The notes under the pieces are model-generated. The model saw nothing but the letters and a program-made list of their open reading frames with translations. It ran no database searches and had not been told where the DNA came from. Source: CAZCVI01 sp964502145 (GTDB taxonomy: Bacteria > Acidobacteriota > Aminicenantia > UBA2199). From it: 29,838 nt of DNA. The stretch is taken from NCBI GenBank assembly GCA_964502145.1, contig CAZCVI010000088.1, positions 1 through 29,838 on the forward strand. Direction: 5' to 3'. Each line of letters starts with the position of its first letter. Positions within the stretch are counted from its first letter, which is position 1. Both the position numbers and the translations under genes were made by a program. This document shows, in pieces, positions 1 to 9,132 of the stretch.

Positions 1-953
1 CTGTCCCCAATTCCCCTTCCACCAATTGTTTGGTTAAAGTCAGTGATGCCGCAGGTACAGCCAATGACAGCAGCAATGCCGCGTTTACTATAGCCACCCT
101 AAGAACCCTGACAGTAACCACCCCCAACGGCGGACAAAGATGGTTCATTGGTTCCACTTATGCCATAAACTGGACCTCTACCGGTGCTATTAATAATGTT
201 AAGATCGACTATTCCAGCAATTCCGGCAGTACTTGGAACACCATTGTAGATTCAATCAGTAATTCTGGTAGCTACAACTGGACTATCCCCAATACTCCCG
301 CCATTACCTGTCTGGTAAGGGTCAGCGATGCAGCCGGACCCGCTACCGATGTCAGTAATGCCTTTTTTACCATTGATGTTGTACCCACCATCACAGTCAC
401 CGCGCCCAATGGCGGTCAATCATGGACTCAAGACACTACCCAGAATATTACCTGGACCTATACCGGAACAATCGCCAATGTGGCCATCAGTTATTCCACC
501 AATAACGGTTCCACATGGAATGCCATTCAATCCTCCACCGCCAATACTGGCAGTTACTCCTGGGTCATTCCTGCTGTCGATTCCACCACCTGTCTGGTGA
601 AGGTTAGCGACACCGCTACTTCTGCCACCGATACCAGCAACAGCACCTTCACCCTCTGGCGTCTGCCTTCTCTGACAGTCACCGCGCCCAATGGCGGCGA
701 GTCATGGAAACGCAATACCTATAAAACCATAACCTGGACTTCCACTGGCAACATCGCCACGGTAAAACTCCGGTATACCATCAACGGTGGTACCAGTTGG
801 ACCACCATTACCACTTCCACCGCCAATTCCGGTAGTTATTCATGGCTGGTGCCCAATGTCTCCCAAACCAAAACCGCCTGCAAGGTCCGCATCATTGCCA
901 ATGGCGTCACCGCCCAAGACGATAGTAATGCCAATTTTACCATATTAAAATAG
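1..953 (+). CDS. Repeat-built surface/secreted protein, C-terminal part (partial)
   Basis: The reading frame is open from the left edge of the window, so the N-terminus and any signal peptide lie outside. It ends at TAG 951-953. What is visible is the tail of one domain followed by three complete 94-residue domains starting TVT(T/A)PNGG, each with a later I(N/T)WT(S/Y)TG motif and a closing GSYxW...(C)xVxVSD block. This matches the Kre9/KNH (Ser-Thr-rich membrane-anchored) family, which bacteria use as tandem beta-sandwich modules on large extracellular proteins. There is no C-terminal sorting domain or membrane anchor; the protein ends just after the last module (ANFTILK). Codons are rich in ACC, GCC and other C-ending triplets compared with the genes downstream. 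Binding target and localisation cannot be read from this fragment. An ORF starting at TTG 30 is only an edge artefact. Confidence 0.85.
   Translation, partial: VPNSPSTNCLVKVSDAAGTANDSSNAAFTIATLRTLTVTTPNGGQRWFIGSTYAINWTSTGAINNVKIDYSSNSGSTWNTIVDSISNSGSYNWTIPNTPAITCLVRVSDAAGPATDVSNAFFTIDVVPTITVTAPNGGQSWTQDTTQNITWTYTGTIANVAISYSTNNGSTWNAIQSSTANTGSYSWVIPAVDSTTCLVKVSDTATSATDTSNSTFTLWRLPSLTVTAPNGGESWKRNTYKTITWTSTGNIATVKLRYTINGGTSWTTITTSTANSGSYSWLVPNVSQTKTACKVRIIANGVTAQDDSNANFTILK
108..950 (+). repeat. Three tandem 282-bp coding repeats (Kre9/KNH-like modules)
   Basis: Modules begin at 108, 390 and 672, exactly 282 bp (94 codons) apart with no indel between units. The second and third share the start TVTAPNGG. 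This points to expansion by unequal crossing-over of whole domains. Confidence 0.8.
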
Positions 954-968
954 TCGGGGCGTATTATG

Positions 969-1033
969 CCTGGATTCACTGTCAAATTAATGGGAGTTAC
1001 GATACTCTCAAAGAATCTGATGGTGAATCCAGG
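969..1033. repeat. Nested inverted repeat between convergent genes
   Basis: An exact 11-bp inverted repeat (CCTGGATTCAC at 969-979, GTGAATCCAGG at 1023-1033) encloses a smaller hairpin (GAGT-tacgat-ACTC, about 994-1007). It lies between the convergent genes ending at 953 and 1061, so it may act in transcript ending. Neither strand has a U-tract after it, so it is not a classical intrinsic terminator. Confidence 0.4.
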
Positions 1034-1060
1034 TTGGGGTGAGGCTTCCTATCTTCCTTT

Positions 1061-2545
1061 CTATAAGATAACCTTGATCAACTGACCACGGGAAAGCGAC
1101 TGATTCATCTCCAGCGAATTTAACAACGCGATATGTTGCCAATGCTGCGAAGGCACCCGCAGGACTTGCAAGAAATCCTGTAACGTTTGCGGTTGCGTCA
1201 CCTGTTTAGTGTATACACGCTGTGGCTTGCGACTCAAATATGCAGTATTTTTTAGTTGACTAAAAGAATTGATGGTACGGTTTATAAGCGATTCATATTG
1301 AGAATAATCAGGCGATGCGGCGGCTGAAAAAAAAGAAAACACATAGGCCTCCTTACGAATACAAGCAATATTTACAGCCAATTCCTCTTTCTTCTCCGTC
1401 TCTCCACTTTCCTCGGTGGCGGTTACCAAACTGAACACAGACCGATACGCATTAAAACCATTAATATACCTGAACCCACGATCAAAAACTGTGGTGGCAG
1501 TCATGTCCTTTGTCATTTTGGCCGCATAACTGTCCAACGAATCCGTGGTCTTCTCGGCTTGCATAATGATAACCGCTTTCCCATCAGTCGGGGACAATGT
1601 CACCTGCAAGGGCGTATTGGTCACTGTCCACCCCCTGGGTACCTGGAAAGCAAATGCCATGTCAGGATGATAAAATACCCCGTTTTCCACGAACCCTTGC
1701 CTGGGATTCACACCATATACCAGACCATTGATTCCCTTTAGATACCCGTTTCGTTCCACCAACAAGGGCGGATCCCCCGCTTGCAAAGCATATCCACTGC
1801 CTTGCCACAATTCTTTGATACGATTTATACGCTTGGCTGTCACTGGATGAGTGGAGAGAAAGTTTGGCAGTTTGGAACTCCCATAGACCCGCGTGGCCTT
1901 TTCCAAACTATTGAAAAAATCAACCATCTTTCCTGAATCGTAACCCGTTTTGAAAGAATAATCAATACCCAGTGAATCCGCCTGATATTCATCGTCGCGA
2001 CTGAATTTCAAGAACAAGAGCTGCGTCGCAATCAGGGAGATGGGAGCGATTTTGCGGAAATCCTTGCTCAACGTGGCGGCTAAAACAATCCCCAATTCAA
2101 AAAGAATGGCACGGGTCATATGCCGGGCGGAATGTCGCGCACTTACATGTCCCAATTCATGGGCCAATACAGTGGCCAGTTCGGCTTCACTGTTCATCAA
2201 TGCCAACAAGCCACGGGTGATATAAATATACCCGCCGGGTGCAGCAAAAGCGTTCTCAACGGGGGTGTCCAAGATAGCAAAATGATACTCCAAGTTGGGA
2301 CGATGGGTGTAAGGAACTATCTGCCGACCTACCCGCTCTACATAAGCACTCATCGCCGGATCATAGTATAACCCGTACTCTATCCGTATGGCCCGGTCTA
2401 TCTCTTTGCCCATGTTGATCTCTTCACTCTGCGAAATCAACATGATCTCCTTTTTCCCAGTAACCGGATTTACCGCGCACTTTACCAGAATAATGGTAAA
2501 GAATATGATCAACATAAACGAAACAAGACGTAAATATCTTTTCAT
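1061..2545 (-). CDS. M48-family metalloprotease, probable lipoprotein
   Basis: This is a 494-residue zinc metallopeptidase of the Ste24p/BepA type, acting in the periplasm or at the membrane, probably in protein quality control. The zinc motif HELGH is at residues 129-133 and a third ligand, Glu186, lies in the conserved EYQAD segment. An N-terminal hydrophobic segment leads to Cys23, followed by AVNPVTGKKE, which is the usual start of mature lipoproteins in this family. The residue before Cys23 is Lys, where a lipobox normally has Gly/Ala/Ser. Residues about 440-494 look like the LysM-like tail often found in this family, ending GQLIKVIL. A GGAGG box eight bases before ATG 2545 fixes the start. 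It is monocistronic on the minus strand, downstream of its own short promoter region. The substrate is unknown. Confidence 0.9.
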   Translation of the reverse strand: MKRYLRLVSFMLIIFFTIILVKCAVNPVTGKKEIMLISQSEEINMGKEIDRAIRIEYGLYYDPAMSAYVERVGRQIVPYTHRPNLEYHFAILDTPVENAFAAPGGYIYITRGLLALMNSEAELATVLAHELGHVSARHSARHMTRAILFELGIVLAATLSKDFRKIAPISLIATQLLFLKFSRDDEYQADSLGIDYSFKTGYDSGKMVDFFNSLEKATRVYGSSKLPNFLSTHPVTAKRINRIKELWQGSGYALQAGDPPLLVERNGYLKGINGLVYGVNPRQGFVENGVFYHPDMAFAFQVPRGWTVTNTPLQVTLSPTDGKAVIIMQAEKTTDSLDSYAAKMTKDMTATTVFDRGFRYINGFNAYRSVFSLVTATEESGETEKKEELAVNIACIRKEAYVFSFFSAAASPDYSQYESLINRTINSFSQLKNTAYLSRKPQRVYTKQVTQPQTLQDFLQVLRVPSQHWQHIALLNSLEMNQSLSRGQLIKVIL

Positions 2546-2566
2546 GTGAACATCCTCCAGAATGGA

Positions 2567-2600
2567 ATTATATAATACTATAAATAAAAATAGTAGTATT
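2567..2600 (-). promoter_or_regulatory. Candidate promoter and small operator of the M48 gene
   Basis: On the minus strand TATAAT (2572-2567) sits just upstream of the GGAGG box of the M48 gene, giving a leader of about 20 nt. No good -35 is seen. A 7-bp inverted repeat, AATACTA (2574-2580) and TAGTATT (2594-2600), overlaps the -10/-35 interval and could be a regulator site. In such AT-rich DNA it could also be chance. Confidence 0.3.
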
Positions 2601-2672
2601 TAGTGCAAAAATACAAAATTATAATTCCTACTGCGGACAAAAAGGGATTAAAAAGGAGGGGGAAACCAATCA

Positions 2673-2706
2673 CCCGCAGCTCCCGGCCAAAAACGGGAAC
2701 TGCGGG
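2673..2706. terminator. Hairpin terminator after the RND operon
   Basis: The stem CCCGCAG/CTGCGGG continues past one C-A mismatch into TCCCG/CGGGA, with a GCCAAAAA-type loop. It lies 34 bp beyond the stop of the last efflux gene (minus strand). The T-rich side on the plus strand is TTTT; on the minus strand the downstream run is only TGATTGGTTT. Termination of the efflux operon is the likely role, with moderate strength. Confidence 0.5.
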
Positions 2707-2739
2707 TTTTAGAAATCAATAACAATCAATCAATAACAA

Positions 2740-5700
2740 TCATAAAATTTTCTTGTTGGGGTTGGATAAATGTTTTTGGAATTTATAGAAATAGTAGTAG
2801 AAGATAGGAATGACTACCAGGAGCAAGATCGTCGAAGATGTCAATCCACCCACAGTACAAAGGGCAAGAGAGGACCAGATATCAGATTTAGTATTGCCTT
2901 CACGGAAAATGACCATGGGTAACATTCCCAATACAGTCGTCATCGTGGTCATAAAAATCGGTCGCACGCGCTCCTTGGTAGCGATGGCGATAGCTTCCAC
3001 GATTTTTTTAGATTTCGCCACATGCTGATTGATATTATCGATCAATAGGATGGCATTGTTCACCACGATACCGGATAAGAGGATGACCCCAATATACGCG
3101 GTAGCGTCCCAGGAGTAATCCAACCAGACAAAAGCCAAAAACACACCTATAGATGCCAACGGTAAGGAGATCATGATTAGAATAGGCTGGAAAAAATTCT
3201 CATATAACACGCCCAGAATGAGATAAATAAGTAAGATAGAAGCCACAAGTGCCCATTTTAACTGGTGTTCTTCCTCTTCGGTCAACTTGTAAGATAACTC
3301 TCTTAAACTCTTTTTAAAACCGACGGGAACTTCCAACTTCTCATAGCGCGACTTGTGGAAACGGTCACCAGATTTGGCAGAACCCAGGTAATCCCACTGG
3401 ACCATGGCCTTGTATTCCTGATTTTCACGGGTGATCCCACCCTTCTGAACATTGAAGTCGAGAGTTATCACGTCCTTGATACGGAATGGAGTATCTAAAC
3501 CGGGTATCTTTTGGTACCGTTCAAGTATCTCATCTAACTCGATCACATCGACATCCGAGGCTTTGATCTCTATGGATAAATCCTTTTCTTCGAACTTGAT
3601 CCGGTTGCTTCCCGTATTTTCCCGTAGTGCCGCAGTTAATATATAGAGAAGATATTGCGGGGGAAGATTATACTTCTTTAATTTCTCTCGATCCAACTTA
3701 ATAGTGAAAAATTTGCTTTTACCACCCCACCAGAACTGCATGTCAGTTTGTATTTCTGATTCTTTGATCCGTTTGTGGCTGAGCAGGGAATCTTTGAGAT
3801 TGTTGGCAAAATCGATCAGTCGTTCATAGTTATAACCAGTCAGTTCAATGGAAAAAGGAAGATATGAACCGGTATCAGGGTTGTAATAGTAGGGTTCCTG
3901 ATCAAAGCCAGACACGCTCACCCCAACACCTGCCAGATTGGTGGCCACACCCACCAATTCTTGTTTTAATTGGACTGGGAGAGCGCTGTTTTTGATTTCA
4001 GTTGGAAATGTGACTTCCATTTGCGCGTTACTGCCCTGAATCCTGGTGTTGATCTCCTTGGGATAATTTTTTTCCATGGCTACTTTTTCAAATTGCAAGA
4101 TGGAATTTTTAACATCTTCAAATTCCGTGCCAATTGGAAATCGAAGCCCCACCTCCACGGTATCATCACCATACCAGGAGAAAAAACTACCAAAAGAGAC
4201 TTCTTTCAGAAATAGGTTAAGGGAAAACAGGATCATCAAGATAACAGGAATTATGACTACCATGGGGTATTTCAAAACGAAGGGAAAAAACTTCCCTTTT
4301 TTAAATAGCTCGTCACCCTCTGCCTTTTTTGCTTTTATTTTGATGCGGGCACTGAGTGAGGGGATCAGAACAAAAGAAACCACAATGGAAGAAAGTAAAG
4401 AGACAGCGATCACATAGGCTAATGGCATGTAGTAGATCCGTAAGCGATCCTTAAAGAAAAAAGCAAAGGAGAAAAACACGATGATAGTGGTAAAGGTAGA
4501 TGCCAGTACAGGTAATACCACGGCCTTGGCGCCTTCTATCGCGGACTCCCTGGGATCGCGCCCCTTCTCCCGGTACCGTAAGATACTGTCAAACACGACC
4601 ACGGAATTATCTACAAACATCCCGAAACCGAGAGCCAATCCAGACATGGTCAAAAGATTCAAGGGGATTTTAAACAAATAGATAAAGGTCAGGGTCGTAC
4701 AGACTGAGAAAAATACGGAAGAGAAGATCAATAAGGTCGATTTCAAATCTTTCACAATAAATATTAAGACCAGAAAGATGATAACCAGGATCAAAAAGGA
4801 GAGTTTCCCCAATTGGAACAATTGTTTTTTTAGCTCTTTACTGTCATCACTCTGGATGATAAATTCGATGCGGCCCCCCATGCGGGTAGCCAGTTGTTTG
4901 AGTTTAGCCCGGACCCGTTCGGCGACTTCCAGGTGGCTTTGGTTAACTTCTTTCTGCAATTCCAATTGGACAAAAGCGACTCCTTGATAGCGTCTTTCAC
5001 TCTCCAGTTTCTGGTACCCCATAAAAACATTGGCCACATCTTTAAGGAAGAGTTTTTCCTCCCCCTCGCTTTTAACCACGATGTTGCGAATCTCTTCAAT
5101 TTTCTTGGGATTTTCCGAGAGCGAGATGGTGATTTCGCCGGAGCGTTTGGACATGGTGATGGATTTCTGGGTATAGAAGTATTGGCTCAGTTTGGACTGG
5201 ATATCCCGGATATCAATATCGTATAGTCTTAACCTGGACATGAGGGTTTGGATTTTTATTTCTTGGTCTACACCGCCGTTGAGGTCAACAGTATCGACAC
5301 CGGCCACGGCTTTTAAGCGGGGTACAATTTCAGTTTCAGCCAAGCGGCGTAACATGGGGAGGGAATAATTCTTACCATAAAGCCCGATGCGAAATAGAGA
5401 ACGTTTGGCAAATTCCCCGGGCACCTCCGCCCGGATATCAGGGCCCATGATCTGCCGGGGCATGGTATTCTTTAATCGGTTCAAACGTTCTTTGAGCACT
5501 ACATTGGCAAAATTCATGCGGGTGTTACGGTTGAACTCGACCTTGAGCCACCCAGAATCCTGTTGGGCTCGGCTTTCAAGTTTTTCCACGCCCTTGATTT
5601 GCATGATCTCTTCTTCGGCAGGAATCAAGGTTCGTTTGAGAACCATATCCGGCGAGGCACCCTGCCACGTATAAGAGACAACTAAAGAGGGCAAACCATC

Positions 5701-5814
5701 TTCCAGGTCGGGTACCAGTTCAATGGGCATATTCTTGTAAGAATAAAAGCCAAATAGGATCACCAGTGCAAAAAATATACTGGCCAGTACCGGACGATCA
5801 ATTATCTTGTTCAT
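2740..5814 (-). CDS. RND efflux permease, second of a tandem pair
   Basis: This 1024-residue inner-membrane transporter is of the HAE/AcrB family and would be driven by proton or cation flux. The layout is classical: an N-terminal membrane helix (about 10-28), a large periplasmic loop, helices from about 335, the TM4 motif GFGMFVDNSVVVFD (about 396-409), a second periplasmic loop and six C-terminal helices. AcrB has Asp407-Asp408 in TM4; here the pair is Asp402-Asn403. The AcrB Lys940 position reads as Asn in GIVVNNAILL. Both changes are common in non-proteobacterial members. It follows the first permease by 17 bp, with an AGGAG box inside the gap, and is the last gene of the operon. It may form a mixed trimer with the upstream permease, as MdtB does with MdtC. 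Substrate unknown. Confidence 0.92.
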   Translation of the reverse strand: MNKIIDRPVLASIFFALVILFGFYSYKNMPIELVPDLEDGLPSLVVSYTWQGASPDMVLKRTLIPAEEEIMQIKGVEKLESRAQQDSGWLKVEFNRNTRMNFANVVLKERLNRLKNTMPRQIMGPDIRAEVPGEFAKRSLFRIGLYGKNYSLPMLRRLAETEIVPRLKAVAGVDTVDLNGGVDQEIKIQTLMSRLRLYDIDIRDIQSKLSQYFYTQKSITMSKRSGEITISLSENPKKIEEIRNIVVKSEGEEKLFLKDVANVFMGYQKLESERRYQGVAFVQLELQKEVNQSHLEVAERVRAKLKQLATRMGGRIEFIIQSDDSKELKKQLFQLGKLSFLILVIIFLVLIFIVKDLKSTLLIFSSVFFSVCTTLTFIYLFKIPLNLLTMSGLALGFGMFVDNSVVVFDSILRYREKGRDPRESAIEGAKAVVLPVLASTFTTIIVFFSFAFFFKDRLRIYYMPLAYVIAVSLLSSIVVSFVLIPSLSARIKIKAKKAEGDELFKKGKFFPFVLKYPMVVIIPVILMILFSLNLFLKEVSFGSFFSWYGDDTVEVGLRFPIGTEFEDVKNSILQFEKVAMEKNYPKEINTRIQGSNAQMEVTFPTEIKNSALPVQLKQELVGVATNLAGVGVSVSGFDQEPYYYNPDTGSYLPFSIELTGYNYERLIDFANNLKDSLLSHKRIKESEIQTDMQFWWGGKSKFFTIKLDREKLKKYNLPPQYLLYILTAALRENTGSNRIKFEEKDLSIEIKASDVDVIELDEILERYQKIPGLDTPFRIKDVITLDFNVQKGGITRENQEYKAMVQWDYLGSAKSGDRFHKSRYEKLEVPVGFKKSLRELSYKLTEEEEHQLKWALVASILLIYLILGVLYENFFQPILIMISLPLASIGVFLAFVWLDYSWDATAYIGVILLSGIVVNNAILLIDNINQHVAKSKKIVEAIAIATKERVRPIFMTTMTTVLGMLPMVIFREGNTKSDIWSSLALCTVGGLTSSTILLLVVIPIFYYYFYKFQKHLSNPNKKIL

Positions 5815-5831
5815 GGTACATCTCCTGGTCT

Positions 5832-8800
5832 TCAGCTCAGCTCGGCAGTCATGAGGGGACTATTATTATCTCTTTTTAATTTACGTTTCTCTTTACTGTT
5901 TTCCAGCAATTCCCACATGACTGGGATAAAAATAAGCGAGAGGAGGGTAGAAAAGAGTAAGCCGCCCATGATGACAAAAGCCAATGGCCGTTGCAATTCA
6001 GCACCTGCGGCACGTATCAACCCCATGGGGATGACACCGACGATGGTGGTAAAAGAGGTCATCAAAATAGGTCGCAAGCGAACTTGGGAAGCAGTCAGTG
6101 CGGCTTGCCGTATGCCATAACCTTCTTGTCGCAACTGGTTGGCATATTCCACTTCCACGATGGCCACGTTAACTGCCACCCCGACCAGCACCATGACACC
6201 GATACCGGAAATGATGTTCAAGGTATTACCGGAGAGCAATAAAAACAGGAATGCCCCGACCAAACCCATGGGCACGGTAAACATGATAATCAATGGTTGT
6301 AATAGATTTTCAAATTCAGCGGCCATAATCATGTATACCAACATCATGGCAAGCAACAAGGCTTCAGCCAGAGAATCAAACGCTTTGCGTCGCTCTTCTT
6401 CCTCACCGGCAAAAGCAAACCGGGTGTTTTCGGGTAAATCGAGTTTATCCAGCTTGGCTTCGGTTTTGGCAATTAATTTATCCAATTCCACGTTCCGGGC
6501 ATCAGCGGATATCAGAAAAAAACGTTCCTGGGCTTCTCTGGCAATCATTTTGATGGAGGGAACTTCTTTGAGTTCGATCAGGTCCTTTAGGAAAAACGTA
6601 TTTTCGCCAATAGCCACAGGCATTGAAAGCATTTTTTGCACATCCATGGTACCTTCGACGGGCACACGTACATAGATATCATAATTCTTCTGGATCTGTT
6701 TTAAAGTTCCTGCTCTTTGACCGCGAACAGCTTGGTTGATAAAGTTGGCCACTGTTCTTTTGGGAATGTTAAATTTATCCAGAACATCTTGTTTGAAGTG
6801 GATAGCAAATAAGGGTTTGCCCGGGGTAGTGGTGTTCACGATATCATGAATCTGCGGAATATCCTTGATTTCATTCATAATCATCTGCACCGCTTCTTTT
6901 CCTTTGAGGATGTCCTCGTAGAAAACTTTGATCTGGAAATTTTCTCCACTGGTGGACAGGTATTGGGAGAGGGTATTCTTTTCCAAGAAGGTGCTAAAAT
7001 CCAATAAGTCAGCGCCTTTCAATATTTTCCGGGCCTCATCCATGACCCGGGGACGAATCTCCTGGGAAGAACAGGTCACGATATAATGGATACTGTTCAC
7101 GGAGATGTCCTCGGAGGAAGCAGCAAAGGTTGAAACCGCGCCGGATTCGGTAAAAACATAATCCACGCCTTTGATGGCGGCAAGTTTTTTCTCAATCTCG
7201 GCGGCAATGATATCGGTTTGCTCGAAGCCGTATACTGAAGGGGTATTGGCTCTGATTTCAAATTTCCCGCTGTCCGGGGATGGTAGTAATTCTTTTCTAA
7301 GCAGGGTAAAAAAACTGAAGATGCCTATAATAATAATGATTGCCATATAAAGAGCAAGCTGTTTCCGGTTAAGAACTTTTACGAGTAGCTTTTGGTAGTT
7401 TTTCAAAAAAGAATCATAAAACGTATTGAACCATTTGTAGGTGGGTTTCAGTATTAATTCCGCCACATAACGAATACCTTTGAATAGTCCAACGATCCCC
7501 AGATAAATAGCCCCGAAGATATAATATAGAACATATCCCAATAGTTTGAAGGGGATCATCAGGGTTGAGTGCATACCTTCCAAAATCTTGACATATATTT
7601 TTTTCTCTTTTGGGGATGAGATGGTGTCATCGGTATAATCGGTGCCAAAAAAGGCTTTAAAAGCAGAGAGTGCTGGGAGTAAAGTAACAGCGACGACCAG
7701 GGATGACAAGAGTGAAAACGTAACGGTCAGGGCCTGATCTCTAAAGAGCTTGCCAGTAATACCATATAAGTATATGACGGGAAGGAATATAGAAATCGTG
7801 GTCAAGGTGGAAGCGGTAATAGCAGCACCTACTTCTTTGGTGCCATTAATGACGGCGGTCACGAGATCTTCTTTATGAAAATCCCGGTGTCGAAAGATGG
7901 CTTCTAACACGATGATGGAGTTGTCGACAAACATGCCGACCCCCAATACCAACCCTCCTAAAGACATGATATTGAGATGCACGTCAAACAGAAACTGGAG
8001 AACAAATGTAGAGACAATGGAAATGGGAATAACCACGGCAATCAAAAAAGGATCGCGGTAATTCTGCAAAAATAGGAGCAAAATAAAGATAGATAATATA
8101 CCGCCCAATACAAGGGAGTCCATGAGGGAGTTGATGGAGAAAATAATCAACTCGGCTTCCATGGTGACGACATGAAATTCAATTTCCTTGTTAAATTCTG
8201 TGGTCAAACTAGCCATTACTTTTTGCGCGTCCTTGGTGGCGTTGACAGTATTGCCGCCGGAAGCACGGTACAAGAGTAAAGAGATAGCCGAGTCAGTATT
8301 CAAACGGATATTGCCCTGGCGGACTTTATTTTTAAAAAAGGCTCTGCCGATATCCTTGATCTGGATACTTCGCCCACCCTGGGACGCAACAGTAATCTCA
8401 TTGATCTCATCGGGAGAATTAACTTCTCCTTCGATTTTTAAGGTATAACGTAATTTATCTTTTTTAACTGTTCCACCGGGCTGGAAGAAATTAGCACCTT
8501 CAATGGCATTGCTGACTTGATTTAAATCAATCCCGAGGTTCTTGATTTTCTCCGGGTCTATTTCCACGGATATTTCTTCCTCGTCCCCACCACGAATCTC
8601 CACTCTGGAAATACCATCCAATTGTTCTAATCTGGGTTTAATGATATATTCAGCGGCCTCTTTCTGTTTCTTTAAATCGCGTTTATCACTCTTGAGGATA
8701 ACGGTCATAATGGGAGAGGCAGAGGGATCCAATTCATAGATAACGGGAGGATCACAATCTTCGGGTAAAGCTTGGACCACCCCTTCGATTTGTTCCTTGG

Positions 8801-9122
8801 TATGGAGCAGGGCAAAATCCATATCAGTTCCCCAATGAAACTCCAAGGTGATCAGTGAGATGCCTTCCTTGGAAACGGAATCAATGTTCTTCATCCCGGT
8901 TATAGAAGAGAGGGGGCCTTCAAGTACATTGGTGATAAATCGTTCGATCTCTTCGGGTCCCGATCCAGAGTAACTGGTGACCACGGTTATCTTGGGATAA
9001 CTGAGGTCCGGCAGGAGGTTCACAGACAGTTTGGACAGTGAAACAACTCCCAATACCAAAATCCCGACGTAGAACATAATGGTCCCCACGGGACGTTTAA
9101 CGGATAGGTTTATCAGACTCAT
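5832..9122 (-). CDS. RND efflux permease, first of a tandem pair, with extra hydrophobic insert
   Basis: A 1096-residue AcrB-type permease with TM4 motif GVGMFVDNSIIVLE (Asp400-Asn401) and TM10 motif GVAVNVAIVEVE. It is about 70 residues longer than its partner. Much of the excess lies between TM6 and TM7 (about residues 490-590), where a stretch rich in aromatic and aliphatic residues (about 521-558) could form one or two extra membrane or amphipathic helices. The start ATG lies ten bases after the adaptor's TGA and lacks a strong ribosome site, so translation is probably coupled to the adaptor gene. Order in the operon is adaptor, this permease, second permease. No TolC-like channel gene is in the window, so that partner must be encoded elsewhere. 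Substrate cannot be inferred. Confidence 0.92.
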   Translation of the reverse strand: MSLINLSVKRPVGTIMFYVGILVLGVVSLSKLSVNLLPDLSYPKITVVTSYSGSGPEEIERFITNVLEGPLSSITGMKNIDSVSKEGISLITLEFHWGTDMDFALLHTKEQIEGVVQALPEDCDPPVIYELDPSASPIMTVILKSDKRDLKKQKEAAEYIIKPRLEQLDGISRVEIRGGDEEEISVEIDPEKIKNLGIDLNQVSNAIEGANFFQPGGTVKKDKLRYTLKIEGEVNSPDEINEITVASQGGRSIQIKDIGRAFFKNKVRQGNIRLNTDSAISLLLYRASGGNTVNATKDAQKVMASLTTEFNKEIEFHVVTMEAELIIFSINSLMDSLVLGGILSIFILLLFLQNYRDPFLIAVVIPISIVSTFVLQFLFDVHLNIMSLGGLVLGVGMFVDNSIIVLEAIFRHRDFHKEDLVTAVINGTKEVGAAITASTLTTISIFLPVIYLYGITGKLFRDQALTVTFSLLSSLVVAVTLLPALSAFKAFFGTDYTDDTISSPKEKKIYVKILEGMHSTLMIPFKLLGYVLYYIFGAIYLGIVGLFKGIRYVAELILKPTYKWFNTFYDSFLKNYQKLLVKVLNRKQLALYMAIIIIIGIFSFFTLLRKELLPSPDSGKFEIRANTPSVYGFEQTDIIAAEIEKKLAAIKGVDYVFTESGAVSTFAASSEDISVNSIHYIVTCSSQEIRPRVMDEARKILKGADLLDFSTFLEKNTLSQYLSTSGENFQIKVFYEDILKGKEAVQMIMNEIKDIPQIHDIVNTTTPGKPLFAIHFKQDVLDKFNIPKRTVANFINQAVRGQRAGTLKQIQKNYDIYVRVPVEGTMDVQKMLSMPVAIGENTFFLKDLIELKEVPSIKMIAREAQERFFLISADARNVELDKLIAKTEAKLDKLDLPENTRFAFAGEEEERRKAFDSLAEALLLAMMLVYMIMAAEFENLLQPLIIMFTVPMGLVGAFLFLLLSGNTLNIISGIGVMVLVGVAVNVAIVEVEYANQLRQEGYGIRQAALTASQVRLRPILMTSFTTIVGVIPMGLIRAAGAELQRPLAFVIMGGLLFSTLLSLIFIPVMWELLENSKEKRKLKRDNNSPLMTAELS

Positions 9123-9132
9123 TTTCGTATCT

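Noticed and set aside
328..600. Pro-rich frame inside the Kre9/KNH repeats
   Set aside because: Shifted-frame shadow of the ACC/CC-rich coding repeats.
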